From the NCBI GenBank assembly GCA_023446735.1, contig JAEXPQ010000027.1, positions 26,487 to 90,486 on the forward strand: a stretch of DNA of 64,000 bases. The letters are read 5' to 3'. This DNA comes from Verrucomicrobiota bacterium (GTDB lineage: Bacteria > Verrucomicrobiota > Verrucomicrobiia > Opitutales > Opitutaceae). Every line of letters begins with the position of its first letter. Within the stretch, counting starts at the first letter, position 1. The notes beneath the pieces were generated by a model. It had not been told where the DNA came from. It worked only from the letters and a program-made list of their open reading frames with translations, and ran no database searches. Made by a program: the position numbers and the translations under genes. Positions 27,092 to 34,944 of the stretch are shown here, piece by piece.

Positions 27092-27997
27092 TCAGGGGGC
27101 GGGGGGCCTGAGCTGGAGTTGTAGACCGTCGGGGGAGGGGAGCAGACGACCGGTGCCGGCCTCGCCGGCCAGCAGCGCGGTGGCGAGGGCGTTGCGCACG
27201 AGCAGTTCGGTGGCGTCGCGCATCGGACGCGCGCCGAGTCGTTCGTTGTAGCCGAGGCGCACCACGGCATCGGTGACGCCGGGCTCGGGTTGCAGATCGA
27301 AGCCCCGGTCGGCCAGCGCGTGGCACTCGTTCACCACCATGCCGAGGGCGATCCGACACTGGGCCTCGTAGTCGAGGCGGCTGAAGACGACCGTGAGCGT
27401 GATGCGCGCGAAGATCTCCGGTCGCAGCTCCCGTTGGGCATCGTGCCGGACGAGCCGCTCCATCGTCTCGTGCTTCGACTTGCGCAGCGCCATGATGCGC
27501 TGGGCGCCGATGTTGCTGGTGAGCACGACATACCAGTCCGAGAAATCCAGCATCCGGTTGCGGCCGGTCGTGAGGCGGGCGGCATCGAGGAGCTGGAGCA
27601 GGACGTCTAGAATCCGCGGATGCGCCTTTTCGATTTCGTCGAAGAGCAACGTGCCGCGGCCGTCACAGGCATCGAACCCCTCGGCGATCCGCCCCGGCTC
27701 TTCGGCGGTACCGAGCAACAGCCCGAGCCGATCGGGTGTCTGATATTCGGACATGTCGAGGCGCACGACGCGGTCGGGCCCGACCAGTTCCTCGGTGAAG
27801 CGCAGCGTCAGCTCGGTCTTGCCAACGCCGGTTGGCCCGAGGAACAGGAAGCTGGCGCGCGGTCGCCCGCGGGTGCTCAACCCCAATTCGCCGTGCTGCA
27901 GGCGTTCGGCGACGCGGTCGATCACCTGGTCCTGCCCCGTGAGGTGCGCCTTCAGACGCGCCGGCAGCGCACGCAATTGTTCGCGTGAAGTTCCCAT
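27092..27997 (-). CDS. Clp/Hsp100-type AAA+ ATPase in the T4SS operon
   Basis: The ATG at 27997, with GGGAG 8 nt upstream, gives 301 residues; a GTG at 28006 is possible. The protein is a single AAA+ module like the second ATPase domain of ClpA/ClpB: LTGQDQVIDRVAERLQ, Walker A FLFLGPTGVGKTEL, RLDMSEYQTPDRLGLLLG, Walker B GTLLFDEIEKAHP, sensor 1 VVLTSNIGA, and the ClpB-type C-terminal domain with sensor 2 GYNERLGARPMRDATE. No N-domain, first ATPase module or IGL/IGF ClpP-binding loop is evident. It is encoded after the VirB10-like and lipoprotein genes, where a VirB11 gene might be expected, so it may energise or assemble the secretion machine. Confidence 0.87.
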   Translation of the reverse strand: MGTSREQLRALPARLKAHLTGQDQVIDRVAERLQHGELGLSTRGRPRASFLFLGPTGVGKTELTLRFTEELVGPDRVVRLDMSEYQTPDRLGLLLGTAEEPGRIAEGFDACDGRGTLLFDEIEKAHPRILDVLLQLLDAARLTTGRNRMLDFSDWYVVLTSNIGAQRIMALRKSKHETMERLVRHDAQRELRPEIFARITLTVVFSRLDYEAQCRIALGMVVNECHALADRGFDLQPEPGVTDAVVRLGYNERLGARPMRDATELLVRNALATALLAGEAGTGRLLPSPDGLQLQLRPPAP

Positions 27998-28015
27998 TAT
28001 CCGCACTCCCGTTCT

Positions 28016-28579
28016 CTAGTTTTCGTTGTCCGTTGGTTGGCCGGGCTCCGCGGAAGGCAGCGGAGGAACCGCAGCCACGGCGCCGGACGACGCGGGCAAA
28101 CGTTCGGCCGCCAGTTGTTCGCGCAGCGCCTTCGTATTGGTGCTCTCACGCACCAGTACCCGATACTGCTCCTGCATCTTCCGGCCGGTCTCCTTCATCG
28201 ACTCTTGCAGGGCCTTCAGCTCGGCCGTCACGGTCCGCTGTGTGGCCAGCTCCGCGGCGAGTTCCGTGCTCGGCGGCAGCGGTGCGCAACTCGCGGGCCC
28301 GAACGATTCTCGCGGAGCGGTTGCGAGCCACGAGTCGAACGAAGCCGGGACGACTGTGCGCCGGTACAGCGTGTGCGCGGCGTGCACCAGCGCCGCGTCT
28401 TCGGCGTCGCGATACGGGGCGACCGAATAGGGTGTGAACGCCGTCGTTGTGACCGGCGGCGCGTTGGGGATTGGGGCCGGTGGCGGAATGCCAGGCGGTG
28501 CCGAAGCGTTGTGCTCCAGGCCGACGCTGGTGCAGCCGGCGAGGAGCAGCGGGAGGAACACGAAGCGGGCAGGGTTCAT
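28016..28579 (-). CDS. lipoprotein of the T4SS operon
   Basis: The protein has 187 residues. MNPARFVFLPLLLAGCTS is a lipoprotein signal with Cys16 as the lipid site. A Pro-rich linker, a middle domain (AHTLYRRTVVPASFDSWLATAP) and a C-terminal coiled coil (ELATQRTVTAELKALQESMKETGRKMQEQYRVLV) follow. It starts 1 bp after the VirB10-like stop. By position it could be a VirB7/TraV-like core-complex lipoprotein, but it is longer than VirB7 and shows no family signature that I recognise. Confidence 0.75.
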   Translation of the reverse strand: MNPARFVFLPLLLAGCTSVGLEHNASAPPGIPPPAPIPNAPPVTTTAFTPYSVAPYRDAEDAALVHAAHTLYRRTVVPASFDSWLATAPRESFGPASCAPLPPSTELAAELATQRTVTAELKALQESMKETGRKMQEQYRVLVRESTNTKALREQLAAERLPASSGAVAAVPPLPSAEPGQPTDNEN

Positions 28580-28580
28580 T

Positions 28581-29705
28581 TCATCCTCGGGTTGGTGTGG
28601 TTGTCGGTGGAGATGAGGTCGGCTGCTGGGACGTGGGGTGTGCGTTCGTTGCGGCGACGGCCGCAGTGCTCGGATCCACGGGGCTCAGGACGTACACGTA
28701 GAACTCCTTTCCAGCGGCGACGCGGACGAAGTACCCGTTCTCCTCGAGATCCCGCAACGTGCGCTGGGCGTACAGGTCGAACACATTGCCTGCGCCTTCG
28801 CGCAGCCCGTTCGAGACGGACCCGGTGATCGTCGTACCGAGCGCGGTCTGCGTGCGGTCCTGCGTGCCGCGGGCGAATCCGCTCAGCGCCGAAGCCGCGA
28901 GCAGTTTGAGTTCCTGGAAGTCGTCGGTGGCGAGGAGGCGCCCCTTGATGCCGGCCGAGCCGTCGGTGATGCCGAAGCCTGCGGTGTCGTGGTCGTATTC
29001 GCGATCCAGCGCCACGCCGGAAAAACGAAGCTCGCGCCCGTTCTGCCAGACGAACCGCCAGGCGCCCGCCGCGGTGACGCGGTCGCGCAGCCGGCCGGCG
29101 GCCGCCGTGCCGTGCACCAGTGTGTTGGCGGGGATCACCAGCCGTCCGTTCTGCCAGACATCCTCTAGGAGGAGCGCGATGAGGGGCGTTTCGAGGTTCG
29201 CGCTGTCGACCGTGTTCACGAGTTTGCACTTCAGAAGCGTGCCGAACGGGATGAAGCGTTCGGGCTCAAGCGGCCTGCTCGCGGTGGGGCGTGGCGGCTC
29301 CGGTACATAACCGGCGAGGAGCGATGGGTAGCGGAGCTTGCGCGGCGTGGCGGGAGGTGGCGCCGCGGCACGGACACTATTCGGTGCTGGTGTCCGGGGC
29401 GGAGGCGCGACGACCGGAGGCGGTCGGAACGGGACGATGCCATTGCTGACTTTTGAGCTGTCGTTGGACTCGCCCGTTGGACCCCGGACCTCCTGCGGCA
29501 GTCCGTTTTCCAGCCCTTGATCGAGGGGAATCCGCACGCGCCCGAGTTCGATCTCCCGCTTGCGTTGCACCTCCACCGCTTTCGCGGCCTCGGCTTCGGA
29601 ACGGTGGCGACCGTACAGCCAGAGCCCGATGAAGAGCACCGCGACGAAGAGCACGAAGAGCCCGAAACGGCTGCGCAGACTATCGGTGAGGCGGCGCGGG
29701 CTCAT
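28581..29705 (-). CDS. VirB10/TrbI-like T4SS core protein
   Basis: The protein has 374 residues. One N-terminal transmembrane helix (FGLFVLFVAVLFIGLWLYG, about residues 14-32) is followed by a Pro-rich periplasmic stretch and the conserved C-terminal domain: FIPFGTLLKCKLVNTVDSANLETPLIALLLEDVW, LVIPANTLVHGTA, GRELRFSGVALD. This is the TrbI/VirB10 pattern of the protein that spans both membranes and couples ATP use to channel opening. Its start overlaps the VirB9-like stop by 4 bp. The C-terminus ends in a Thr/Ser/Pro-rich tail. Confidence 0.87.
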   Translation of the reverse strand: MSPRRLTDSLRSRFGLFVLFVAVLFIGLWLYGRHRSEAEAAKAVEVQRKREIELGRVRIPLDQGLENGLPQEVRGPTGESNDSSKVSNGIVPFRPPPVVAPPPRTPAPNSVRAAAPPPATPRKLRYPSLLAGYVPEPPRPTASRPLEPERFIPFGTLLKCKLVNTVDSANLETPLIALLLEDVWQNGRLVIPANTLVHGTAAAGRLRDRVTAAGAWRFVWQNGRELRFSGVALDREYDHDTAGFGITDGSAGIKGRLLATDDFQELKLLAASALSGFARGTQDRTQTALGTTITGSVSNGLREGAGNVFDLYAQRTLRDLEENGYFVRVAAGKEFYVYVLSPVDPSTAAVAATNAHPTSQQPTSSPPTTTPTRG

Positions 29706-30601
29706 GGCGTCGTGGTGGTTGTTGCGGTGGCGTTGGCCGCGACGGCCACCTCCACCGGCGCCGTGTTGATGAGGATCGTGAACGCGTTTTGCGCGCTCAG
29801 GTCGTTGCGCGTGCCGTCCGGCAGCCCGACGACTGCAAACTCCGCCGGGGCGCTCTCGCCGGGATCGAGATGCAGCGGCCCATTGGCGATGGACTGGGTA
29901 AAACGCTCGGGGCCGACACGGGCGGCGAATGTCTCCGGGGCGAGGGCGAGCGGGTGGTCGCCGGTATTGCGCAACCGCAGCAAAAACACGACGGCGTCCT
30001 CCCGGGCGAAGCGGTAGACCTCGTCGACGGCGATTTCCAGGTCGGGCAGGGTGGTGGTGCGTTGCGGGGCGTAGTGCGTCACCTCCGCGACGGTTTCCGG
30101 CAGCACGCGGGCCAGCACCGGAAACGCGCGCGCGCGGTCGAGCAGGCTCAATCCGATGCGCGGCGAGAACCGCACCGTCGCGGGCGGACCGTCGACCTGC
30201 CTCGCCGCCGGCGATTCGTTGCGGCTGAAAATTGCGCTGGCGACCGCGTCGGCCTCGACGCTGTGCAATTCGACCACGTAGGCGGCGCCTTCGTAAATCA
30301 AGGTGAGCCGCCCGACCGCATCCGGCCGCAGGCTCTGCACGAGGACGAAATTCGCGCCAGGGGCGTGTGTGACGTGAAACCGCAGCGCCGCGTTCTCCTC
30401 GATTTCGACGGAGCCTTTGCCGTCGTCGATCAGCAGATCGGCACCGGCCACGGCCGTGAGCGGTCCGGGAAACACCAGGGTCGTGACCTCGCGCGAGATT
30501 GGGAGATCGACGGCGCGGCGCGGATCAAGAACCAGTTCGCGGATCGGCTGGGCTTGCAACGCCGAGGCGGCGGCAAGCAAGAACGTGACAGTTCTCCACA
30601 T
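29702..30601 (-). CDS. VirB9/TrbG-like T4SS core protein
   Basis: The protein has 299 residues with a signal peptide (MWRTVTFLLAAASALQA). Small beta-rich N-terminal domain segments (VTTLVFPGPLTAVAGADLLI; RFHVTHAPGANFVLVQSLRP; GRLTLIYEGAAYVVEL) fit the inner layer of the VirB9 core ring; the C-terminal half is less conserved and ends in a Thr-rich tail. It lies between VirB8-like (9 bp) and VirB10-like (4-bp overlap) genes, the usual order. It should form the outer-membrane core complex with VirB10 and a lipoprotein. Confidence 0.8.
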   Translation of the reverse strand: MWRTVTFLLAAASALQAQPIRELVLDPRRAVDLPISREVTTLVFPGPLTAVAGADLLIDDGKGSVEIEENAALRFHVTHAPGANFVLVQSLRPDAVGRLTLIYEGAAYVVELHSVEADAVASAIFSRNESPAARQVDGPPATVRFSPRIGLSLLDRARAFPVLARVLPETVAEVTHYAPQRTTTLPDLEIAVDEVYRFAREDAVVFLLRLRNTGDHPLALAPETFAARVGPERFTQSIANGPLHLDPGESAPAEFAVVGLPDGTRNDLSAQNAFTILINTAPVEVAVAANATATTTTTP

Positions 30602-30610
30602 ACGGTCTCC

Positions 30611-31273
30611 TCATGTTTTCACGGGTTCGACTTGGAACGCCGCGACGGCTGTGGGAAACCGCCCGTTGCGCGTGAGGTCCGGGTTGACCAGGAACTTGAA
30701 ACGGACCCGGTAATGCAGGACCTCGGTGATGGGGGCGCCGCGGAAGGCGCCCACGCGGATCAGCTGGACCTCGGCCGAGGTGTAGAACGCGTTGTCGCGG
30801 GCGCTGAGCACCTCGGGCGTTCCGACCTCTACTTTCTGGTGCAGGGATTTGGCCTCGAATTCCTCCTTGGAGCGGTTGAGCGCAGTCTGTGCCGCCGCCG
30901 CCGCGTCGCGCAGAAAGAGCTGCTTGAACAGCTCGGGGTTGTCGAGGCCCTGCGGGTTGCGTTCGAAAAGCGCCTTGCAGGCGAGCTTGGTTTGCATCGC
31001 GTGCAGATCCTTCGCCTGCTGGATATCGACGACGGGAGAGACGTAGTAGGTTCCGAGGCTGTCGATGAGCACGACGTCCCGCTGGCGCGTGAACTTGTCG
31101 ATCAACCGTTGCCGGTCCCAGACCGACCAGCCCCACGCGGCGACAGCGATCAGGAACCACACCAAGGGTTGCCGGCGTTGACGGTCGAAGATCGTCAACA
31201 GCGACGAACGTGGCCGGCCGAACGGCGAGGTGCTCGGCGGTGTGCGTGGGACGGTGGCGGCCGTGGCTTCCAT
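30611..31273 (-). CDS. VirB8/TrbF-like inner-membrane protein
   Basis: The protein has 220 residues: a cytoplasmic N-terminus, one transmembrane segment (QPLVWFLIAVAAWGWSVWD, about residues 35-53), then a periplasmic domain with TYYVSPVVDIQQAKDLHAMQTKLACKALFERNP and the C-terminal LHYRVRFKFLVNPDLTRNGRFPTAVAAFQVEPV. A single-pass protein with an NTF2-like periplasmic domain directly before VirB9 and VirB10 is the VirB8/TrbF pattern. It would connect the inner-membrane complex to the core. Confidence 0.78.
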   Translation of the reverse strand: MEATAATVPRTPPSTSPFGRPRSSLLTIFDRQRRQPLVWFLIAVAAWGWSVWDRQRLIDKFTRQRDVVLIDSLGTYYVSPVVDIQQAKDLHAMQTKLACKALFERNPQGLDNPELFKQLFLRDAAAAAQTALNRSKEEFEAKSLHQKVEVGTPEVLSARDNAFYTSAEVQLIRVGAFRGAPITEVLHYRVRFKFLVNPDLTRNGRFPTAVAAFQVEPVKT

Positions 31274-31278
31274 GGCGT

Positions 31279-31497
31279 CTATCCTTTCCGGGGTGGAGGT
31301 CTGTCGGGGTGAGGCGGCGAGGCATGCGGTGCCGCGACGGCCCCGTGCGTTGGCTGCGATTGAGACCCTGCTTGCTCCAGTCCGCGCAAGAATTCCCCGA
31401 GGTTCTGGGCGAGGCTTTCCTCCGCCGCAGCAAGGCGTTGCTCCGCTCTCGCGGATCGTTCGAGGGCTTCGGTGTGTCTTCGATTGAGTGGAAACAT
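31279..31497 (-). CDS. small hydrophilic protein of the T4SS operon, unknown
   Basis: The ATG at 31497 (MFPLNRRHTEALERSARAEQRLAAAEES) gives 72 residues, starting 4 bp after the VirB6-like stop. The first 50 residues form an amphipathic, Ala/Glu/Arg-rich helix, then a Pro/His-rich tail. No transmembrane segment or known family is recognised. Tight spacing in the operon supports it as a real gene. Confidence 0.55.
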   Translation of the reverse strand: MFPLNRRHTEALERSARAEQRLAAAEESLAQNLGEFLRGLEQAGSQSQPTHGAVAAPHASPPHPDRPPPRKG

Positions 31498-31501
31498 ATG
31501 G

Positions 31502-32689
31502 CTAGATTTCGAGAGCGGCCTTGTTCGGGTCGTCCTCATGCGGCTGTTGATCAAACCCGCTTCGGCTTTGCCGCATACTCCGAGCGTGTTGGGAAAATAT
31601 TGAGGCCATCGTTTCGGCGGCGGCAGCGCGGCGGTTGCCCGCGCTGGCGCTGAGCTCGGCGGCTTCGGTATTCCGCCGCACGAAGCGCCCTTGGTGGAGC
31701 CCGGATAGCCCGATCAATGCCGCAGTGGTTGTGCGCGCTGAACCCCCGCCTCGCATCGCCGATTCGGTGCCCGCTGACACCGTGCCCACAGTAGCCGCAG
31801 CCAAGACCGCAGGTACTGTCACTCCGGCTGCGGTTGCGGCTACGGCGGCGCCGGTGCCACCCAAGAAGGCCGACTGCGCAACGCCACCGAATCCCTGTGC
31901 GAATGCGGCCGCCGGATTTGCACCCATCAGAAGAATCTTGGTGGTTATCCAGGGAGCGAGGAACGAGCTGATGACGATCCACGACCCAACAAGCAGCACC
32001 GTCAGGCCCGGTACGGCGAGGGGAGCTCCACCCACGACGATCGGCACCAAGCTTGCCGCCGCCGCCGCTTGTAACATCGCATTTGTGACGACGGCCGCCA
32101 TCACCCAGCCGAGCGGCCAGCAGACCAAGGCGATAAGGCCGAGCAGGTATTTTTGCGCCACGCCAACCATTGGTCGGAGCATGAAGAACGAGAGAAAGAC
32201 CGGACTTAGCGCCCATCCCGCAGTAAGGAGCACGCCTCCGATCAATTTGATCACGTACTGAATTCCCCAAGCCAGCCAACCAAACAGCCAGAAGAATGCA
32301 TAGCAGAATGCCGTTCCGATCGACTCGGTCCCCCAGATGATGTCCCAAACGCTGGTGTCAGGATCGCTGGGCGCTTTGCCTGCGATGAACTCGATAAAGC
32401 GTTCGTCAACCTTCGATGGGTCGATTCCCAACATCGCAGAAAATGCGAACACGATGTCGTTCAGGCGCATCAGCCATTCGCGGATGAAGACCGTACTTAG
32501 GCCGATGAAGAAGACCTTCGTCAGGATCCAGACGAACGCTCCGGCGTCAGGGCGACCGCGCACGACCTGAAACACCATTCCCGCCACGACGATAATGCTT
32601 CCGAGGAACGCGCACCCTCCCCACAGGTTCGAGAGACCGTCGAAGAATGCGGGCGGAAGAATGCTGTCGGCTGGTGCAGCCATGACCAT
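31502..32689 (-). CDS. VirB6/TrbL-like polytopic membrane protein
   Basis: From the ATG at 32689 (MVMAAPADS; alternative ATG at 32683) the protein has 395 residues with six or so membrane segments: LGSIIVVAGMVFQVV, WILTKVFFIGLSTVF, AFFWLFGWLAWGIQYVIKLIGGVLL, LLGLIALVCWPLGWVMAAVV, AVPGLTVLLVGSWIVI and a Gly/Ala-rich segment near ATAAGVTVPAVLAAA. The hydrophilic C-terminus is rich in Ala, Arg and Ser. This is the TrbL/VirB6 layout of the inner-membrane channel component. Position between the VirB5-like and VirB8-like genes agrees. Confidence 0.83.
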   Translation of the reverse strand: MVMAAPADSILPPAFFDGLSNLWGGCAFLGSIIVVAGMVFQVVRGRPDAGAFVWILTKVFFIGLSTVFIREWLMRLNDIVFAFSAMLGIDPSKVDERFIEFIAGKAPSDPDTSVWDIIWGTESIGTAFCYAFFWLFGWLAWGIQYVIKLIGGVLLTAGWALSPVFLSFFMLRPMVGVAQKYLLGLIALVCWPLGWVMAAVVTNAMLQAAAAASLVPIVVGGAPLAVPGLTVLLVGSWIVISSFLAPWITTKILLMGANPAAAFAQGFGGVAQSAFLGGTGAAVAATAAGVTVPAVLAAATVGTVSAGTESAMRGGGSARTTTAALIGLSGLHQGRFVRRNTEAAELSASAGNRRAAAAETMASIFSQHARSMRQSRSGFDQQPHEDDPNKAALEI

Positions 32690-32697
32690 TCGTTCGT

Positions 32698-32943
32698 TTA
32701 GGGATTGGCCGGGGCAGGGGGCTCGTTGTCCGCCCCCTGCGGGCTGTCGGTTGGCTCGTTCAACTTGAAGAACGGGCGCGATTTGAATGCCTTCGGCAGC
32801 GCTTCCATCTCCCTTCGCGCGGCTTCGGCGCGGGCTTTGGCTTCCGCCTCGGCCTTGGCACGGCGCGCTTCGGCTTCGCGGTCCGTGCAACCGCAGGCGC
32901 ACAGCACGGCGAGAATCGCAGCAATCATCACGGACAGTTTCAT
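32698..32943 (-). CDS. small lipoprotein, possible entry-exclusion or VirB7-like protein
   Basis: The protein has 81 residues: a lipoprotein signal (MKLSVMIAAILAVLCACGC, Cys17 or Cys19 as lipid site) followed by an Ala/Glu/Arg-rich helix (DREAEARRAKAEAEAKARAEAARREMEAL) and a Pro-rich tail. In Trb operons a short lipoprotein after trbJ is the entry-exclusion protein TrbK, and the position between the TrbJ-like and TrbL-like genes matches. The sequence itself is too simple to prove this. Confidence 0.68.
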   Translation of the reverse strand: MKLSVMIAAILAVLCACGCTDREAEARRAKAEAEAKARAEAARREMEALPKAFKSRPFFKLNEPTDSPQGADNEPPAPANP

Positions 32944-32983
32944 GGCTCCTCCTCGTTGACTCGTGGTGCCGGTGTCCGGGCAC

Positions 32984-33796
32984 CTACGGCGCCAAGCGAC
33001 GCTCCGAGACGTACTGGAGCAGGCACTCGTAGCTCGGCTTGAAGGCGGTCGTCACTTTGCGGGACTCCTCCTGCGCGAGACGGCTGCGCGCTTCGGCTTG
33101 GGCTTTCTCCTCCGCGGCGGCCATCGCCTCCGCCTCGGCCGTTTTCACCTGCACCTCGGTGGCACTCATCTCGACCTCGGCGTCGAGCGCGGCGAGTTCG
33201 CCGTACTGGGCGTCCAGCAGCGCGGCGAGCTTCTGTTGTTCGGCCACGGTGGTCGCGCCCTGCAACGCATCGCTGGTGCGACCGATGGCGCGTTTGAGGT
33301 CCTCGCGGCGACGATAGATGTCGTCCTGCACTGTCCGATAACCGTCGACCGAGGCCACGATGGCGTGGGCGTTCTTGTAGACTCTTTCGTCTCGCAGGAT
33401 GGTGCCGCCGTCGAAGTCCGGAAAGTCGGGGGTGATCTCTCGGAATAGCCCGTCGCGGGTGTCGCCGAACAGGCCGCGTCCGTCGATCTGCGGCAACGTC
33501 TGCGACCAGCTCCGGATTTGCGTGGGTAAATCCAGATCGAGGCGGAAGTCCGAGAACCCGACCAGATTGCGGACCGACGCCATGTCGCCCAGGCGCTGGA
33601 GCTGGGTTTCAAACTGCCGGATCTGCTGGACCTGGTTGCTGATCTGCTGGGCCTGTTTGGCAATCTGCTCGGTCAGCGCCGCGTAGTTGGTGACGCTCTG
33701 CTGGAGGTTCGCGACGTCGAACACAGCCCATTGTGCGAAGACCGTCGTGCCGCCGATGAACAGCAGGGCGAAGAGGGGGAGGGCTCGGGTTTTCAT
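32984..33796 (-). CDS. TrbJ/VirB5-like secretion protein
   Basis: The protein has 270 residues with a signal peptide (MKTRALPLFALLFIGGTTVFAQ). The mature start WAVFDVANLQQSVTNYAALTEQIAKQAQQISNQVQQIRQFETQLQRLG is the helical pattern of TrbJ/VirB5 pilus-tip proteins. The C-terminal half is also long helices (AVASV..IYRRREDLKRAIGRTSDALQG; LLDAQYGELAALDAEVEMSATEVQVKTAEAEAM). Its start overlaps the preceding lipoprotein gene stop by 4 bp. Confidence 0.83.
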   Translation of the reverse strand: MKTRALPLFALLFIGGTTVFAQWAVFDVANLQQSVTNYAALTEQIAKQAQQISNQVQQIRQFETQLQRLGDMASVRNLVGFSDFRLDLDLPTQIRSWSQTLPQIDGRGLFGDTRDGLFREITPDFPDFDGGTILRDERVYKNAHAIVASVDGYRTVQDDIYRRREDLKRAIGRTSDALQGATTVAEQQKLAALLDAQYGELAALDAEVEMSATEVQVKTAEAEAMAAAEEKAQAEARSRLAQEESRKVTTAFKPSYECLLQYVSERRLAP

Positions 33797-34281
33797 TGGT
33801 GATCCTTGGGCATGACCACACGAATCACTCGCGTGGTCGGTTCACGGTGGACGCCGTCCCGGTCTGTCGCCGGGACCGGGATTTCGTAGTAGGTCTCCTC
33901 GTAGCCGTCTGCGGTGCGGGCACGCTGATTGTCGCGAGCGATCCAGTACTGCTGTTTCACCGCGTCGGACTGGCCCTTCTCGTAGCCCGAGGTGAACGCA
34001 TCGCGTTGGGCCTGATTGTTGAAGTGATTGATCGTTTCGCCGACGACGTAGCCTGCCGCCGCGCCGATGGCGGCGTTGCGCGCCTTGTCACCGCCCCGGT
34101 GCGCTCCGATGTAGCCACCGGCGGCGGTGGTCGCCGCTGTGGTGGCGAGGTTGCGGGTTCGGCCTGCGGTCGTGGCGTTGGCGGTCGTGCAACCGGGAGC
34201 GGCAAGGAGCACGATCACGATAAGGGCGATGGCGAAAAGGTACGGCTGGAAGAAACTCAGGGTGTTGAGAAGACGTTCCAT
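33793..34281 (-). CDS. glycine-zipper lipoprotein of the T4SS operon
   Basis: The protein has 162 residues. After an N-terminal hydrophobic segment (LFAIALIVIVLLAAPGC, possible lipobox Cys) comes a Gly/Ala zipper (AGGYIGAHRGGDKARNAAIGAAAGYVVGETI), as in outer-membrane-associated small lipoproteins, and a hydrophilic C-terminus (YEETYYEIPVPATDRDGVHREPTTRVIRVVMP). The function is unknown; it may embed in the outer membrane near the T4SS core. It overlaps the TrbJ-like start by 4 bp. Confidence 0.75.
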   Translation of the reverse strand: MERLLNTLSFFQPYLFAIALIVIVLLAAPGCTTANATTAGRTRNLATTAATTAAGGYIGAHRGGDKARNAAIGAAAGYVVGETINHFNNQAQRDAFTSGYEKGQSDAVKQQYWIARDNQRARTADGYEETYYEIPVPATDRDGVHREPTTRVIRVVMPKDHQ

Positions 34282-34299
34282 GTTCTTGTCCTCCGGGGT

Positions 34300-34941
34300 T
34301 CAGGCTTCCTCCACGGTCAGGCGGAGTTCGTGGTGTTCCGCGAATCCTTCCCGGTGCATATCGCGGGTGAACTGGCGCGCGAGCGTACGGGAAATCAGCT
34401 CGTTCGCTTCCATCCGGCCATCGAGGAAGTCGATGACGTCCAGCCGGGAGCGCAGACGTCCGGAATGTGGGAGTTGGTCGGTTTCGAGGATCGCTTCCAC
34501 TTCGGCGATCATTGCGGCGTTGTCCTGGATGGAACGCTCGTGTTCGCCGGAGTCGGCGTAGGGCCCGAGCTGCCCGGCGAGACGGTCCTCTTCGCTGAGC
34601 GTGTAGCCGGCGGCGAGCGCTTCGTAGGCGGACGTGGCGACCAACAACACGTCGGTGGTTTCCCGGGCGTCGGCGCGGTCGCCGTTGTATTCCTCGCGCT
34701 CGACGACGCGGTACAGGAGTGCGTCGTGTTCGGTGAGGACGGCATCGATGGAGCGCACGCGGTGCGGGGACGGGGCGCTCGTGACGGACGGTGCCGGTGC
34801 CCACGAGGGCAGACGCACCAGTTCGCGGGAGGCCGGCACGAGTGTGCCGGGAGTCGCGAGGCGGAGGGACTCGGCCCGGTATTCGCCGCCCAGTCGGGCG
34901 AGCTCGTGGGCCTCGGTCTGGATTTGTTGGCGGGTTTTCAT
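34300..34941 (-). CDS. hypothetical protein in the T4SS operon
   Basis: The protein has 213 residues, no signal peptide or membrane segment. It is acidic and mostly helical: RQQIQTEAHELARLGGEY, TDVLLVATSAYEALAAGYTLSEEDRLAGQL, DNAAMIAEVEAILETDQL. No family is recognised. It lies 3 bp after the VirB4-like stop and 18 bp before the lipoprotein gene, so it is co-transcribed with the secretion genes and may be a cytoplasmic accessory factor. Confidence 0.68.
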   Translation of the reverse strand: MKTRQQIQTEAHELARLGGEYRAESLRLATPGTLVPASRELVRLPSWAPAPSVTSAPSPHRVRSIDAVLTEHDALLYRVVEREEYNGDRADARETTDVLLVATSAYEALAAGYTLSEEDRLAGQLGPYADSGEHERSIQDNAAMIAEVEAILETDQLPHSGRLRSRLDVIDFLDGRMEANELISRTLARQFTRDMHREGFAEHHELRLTVEEA

Positions 34942-34944
34942 GGC

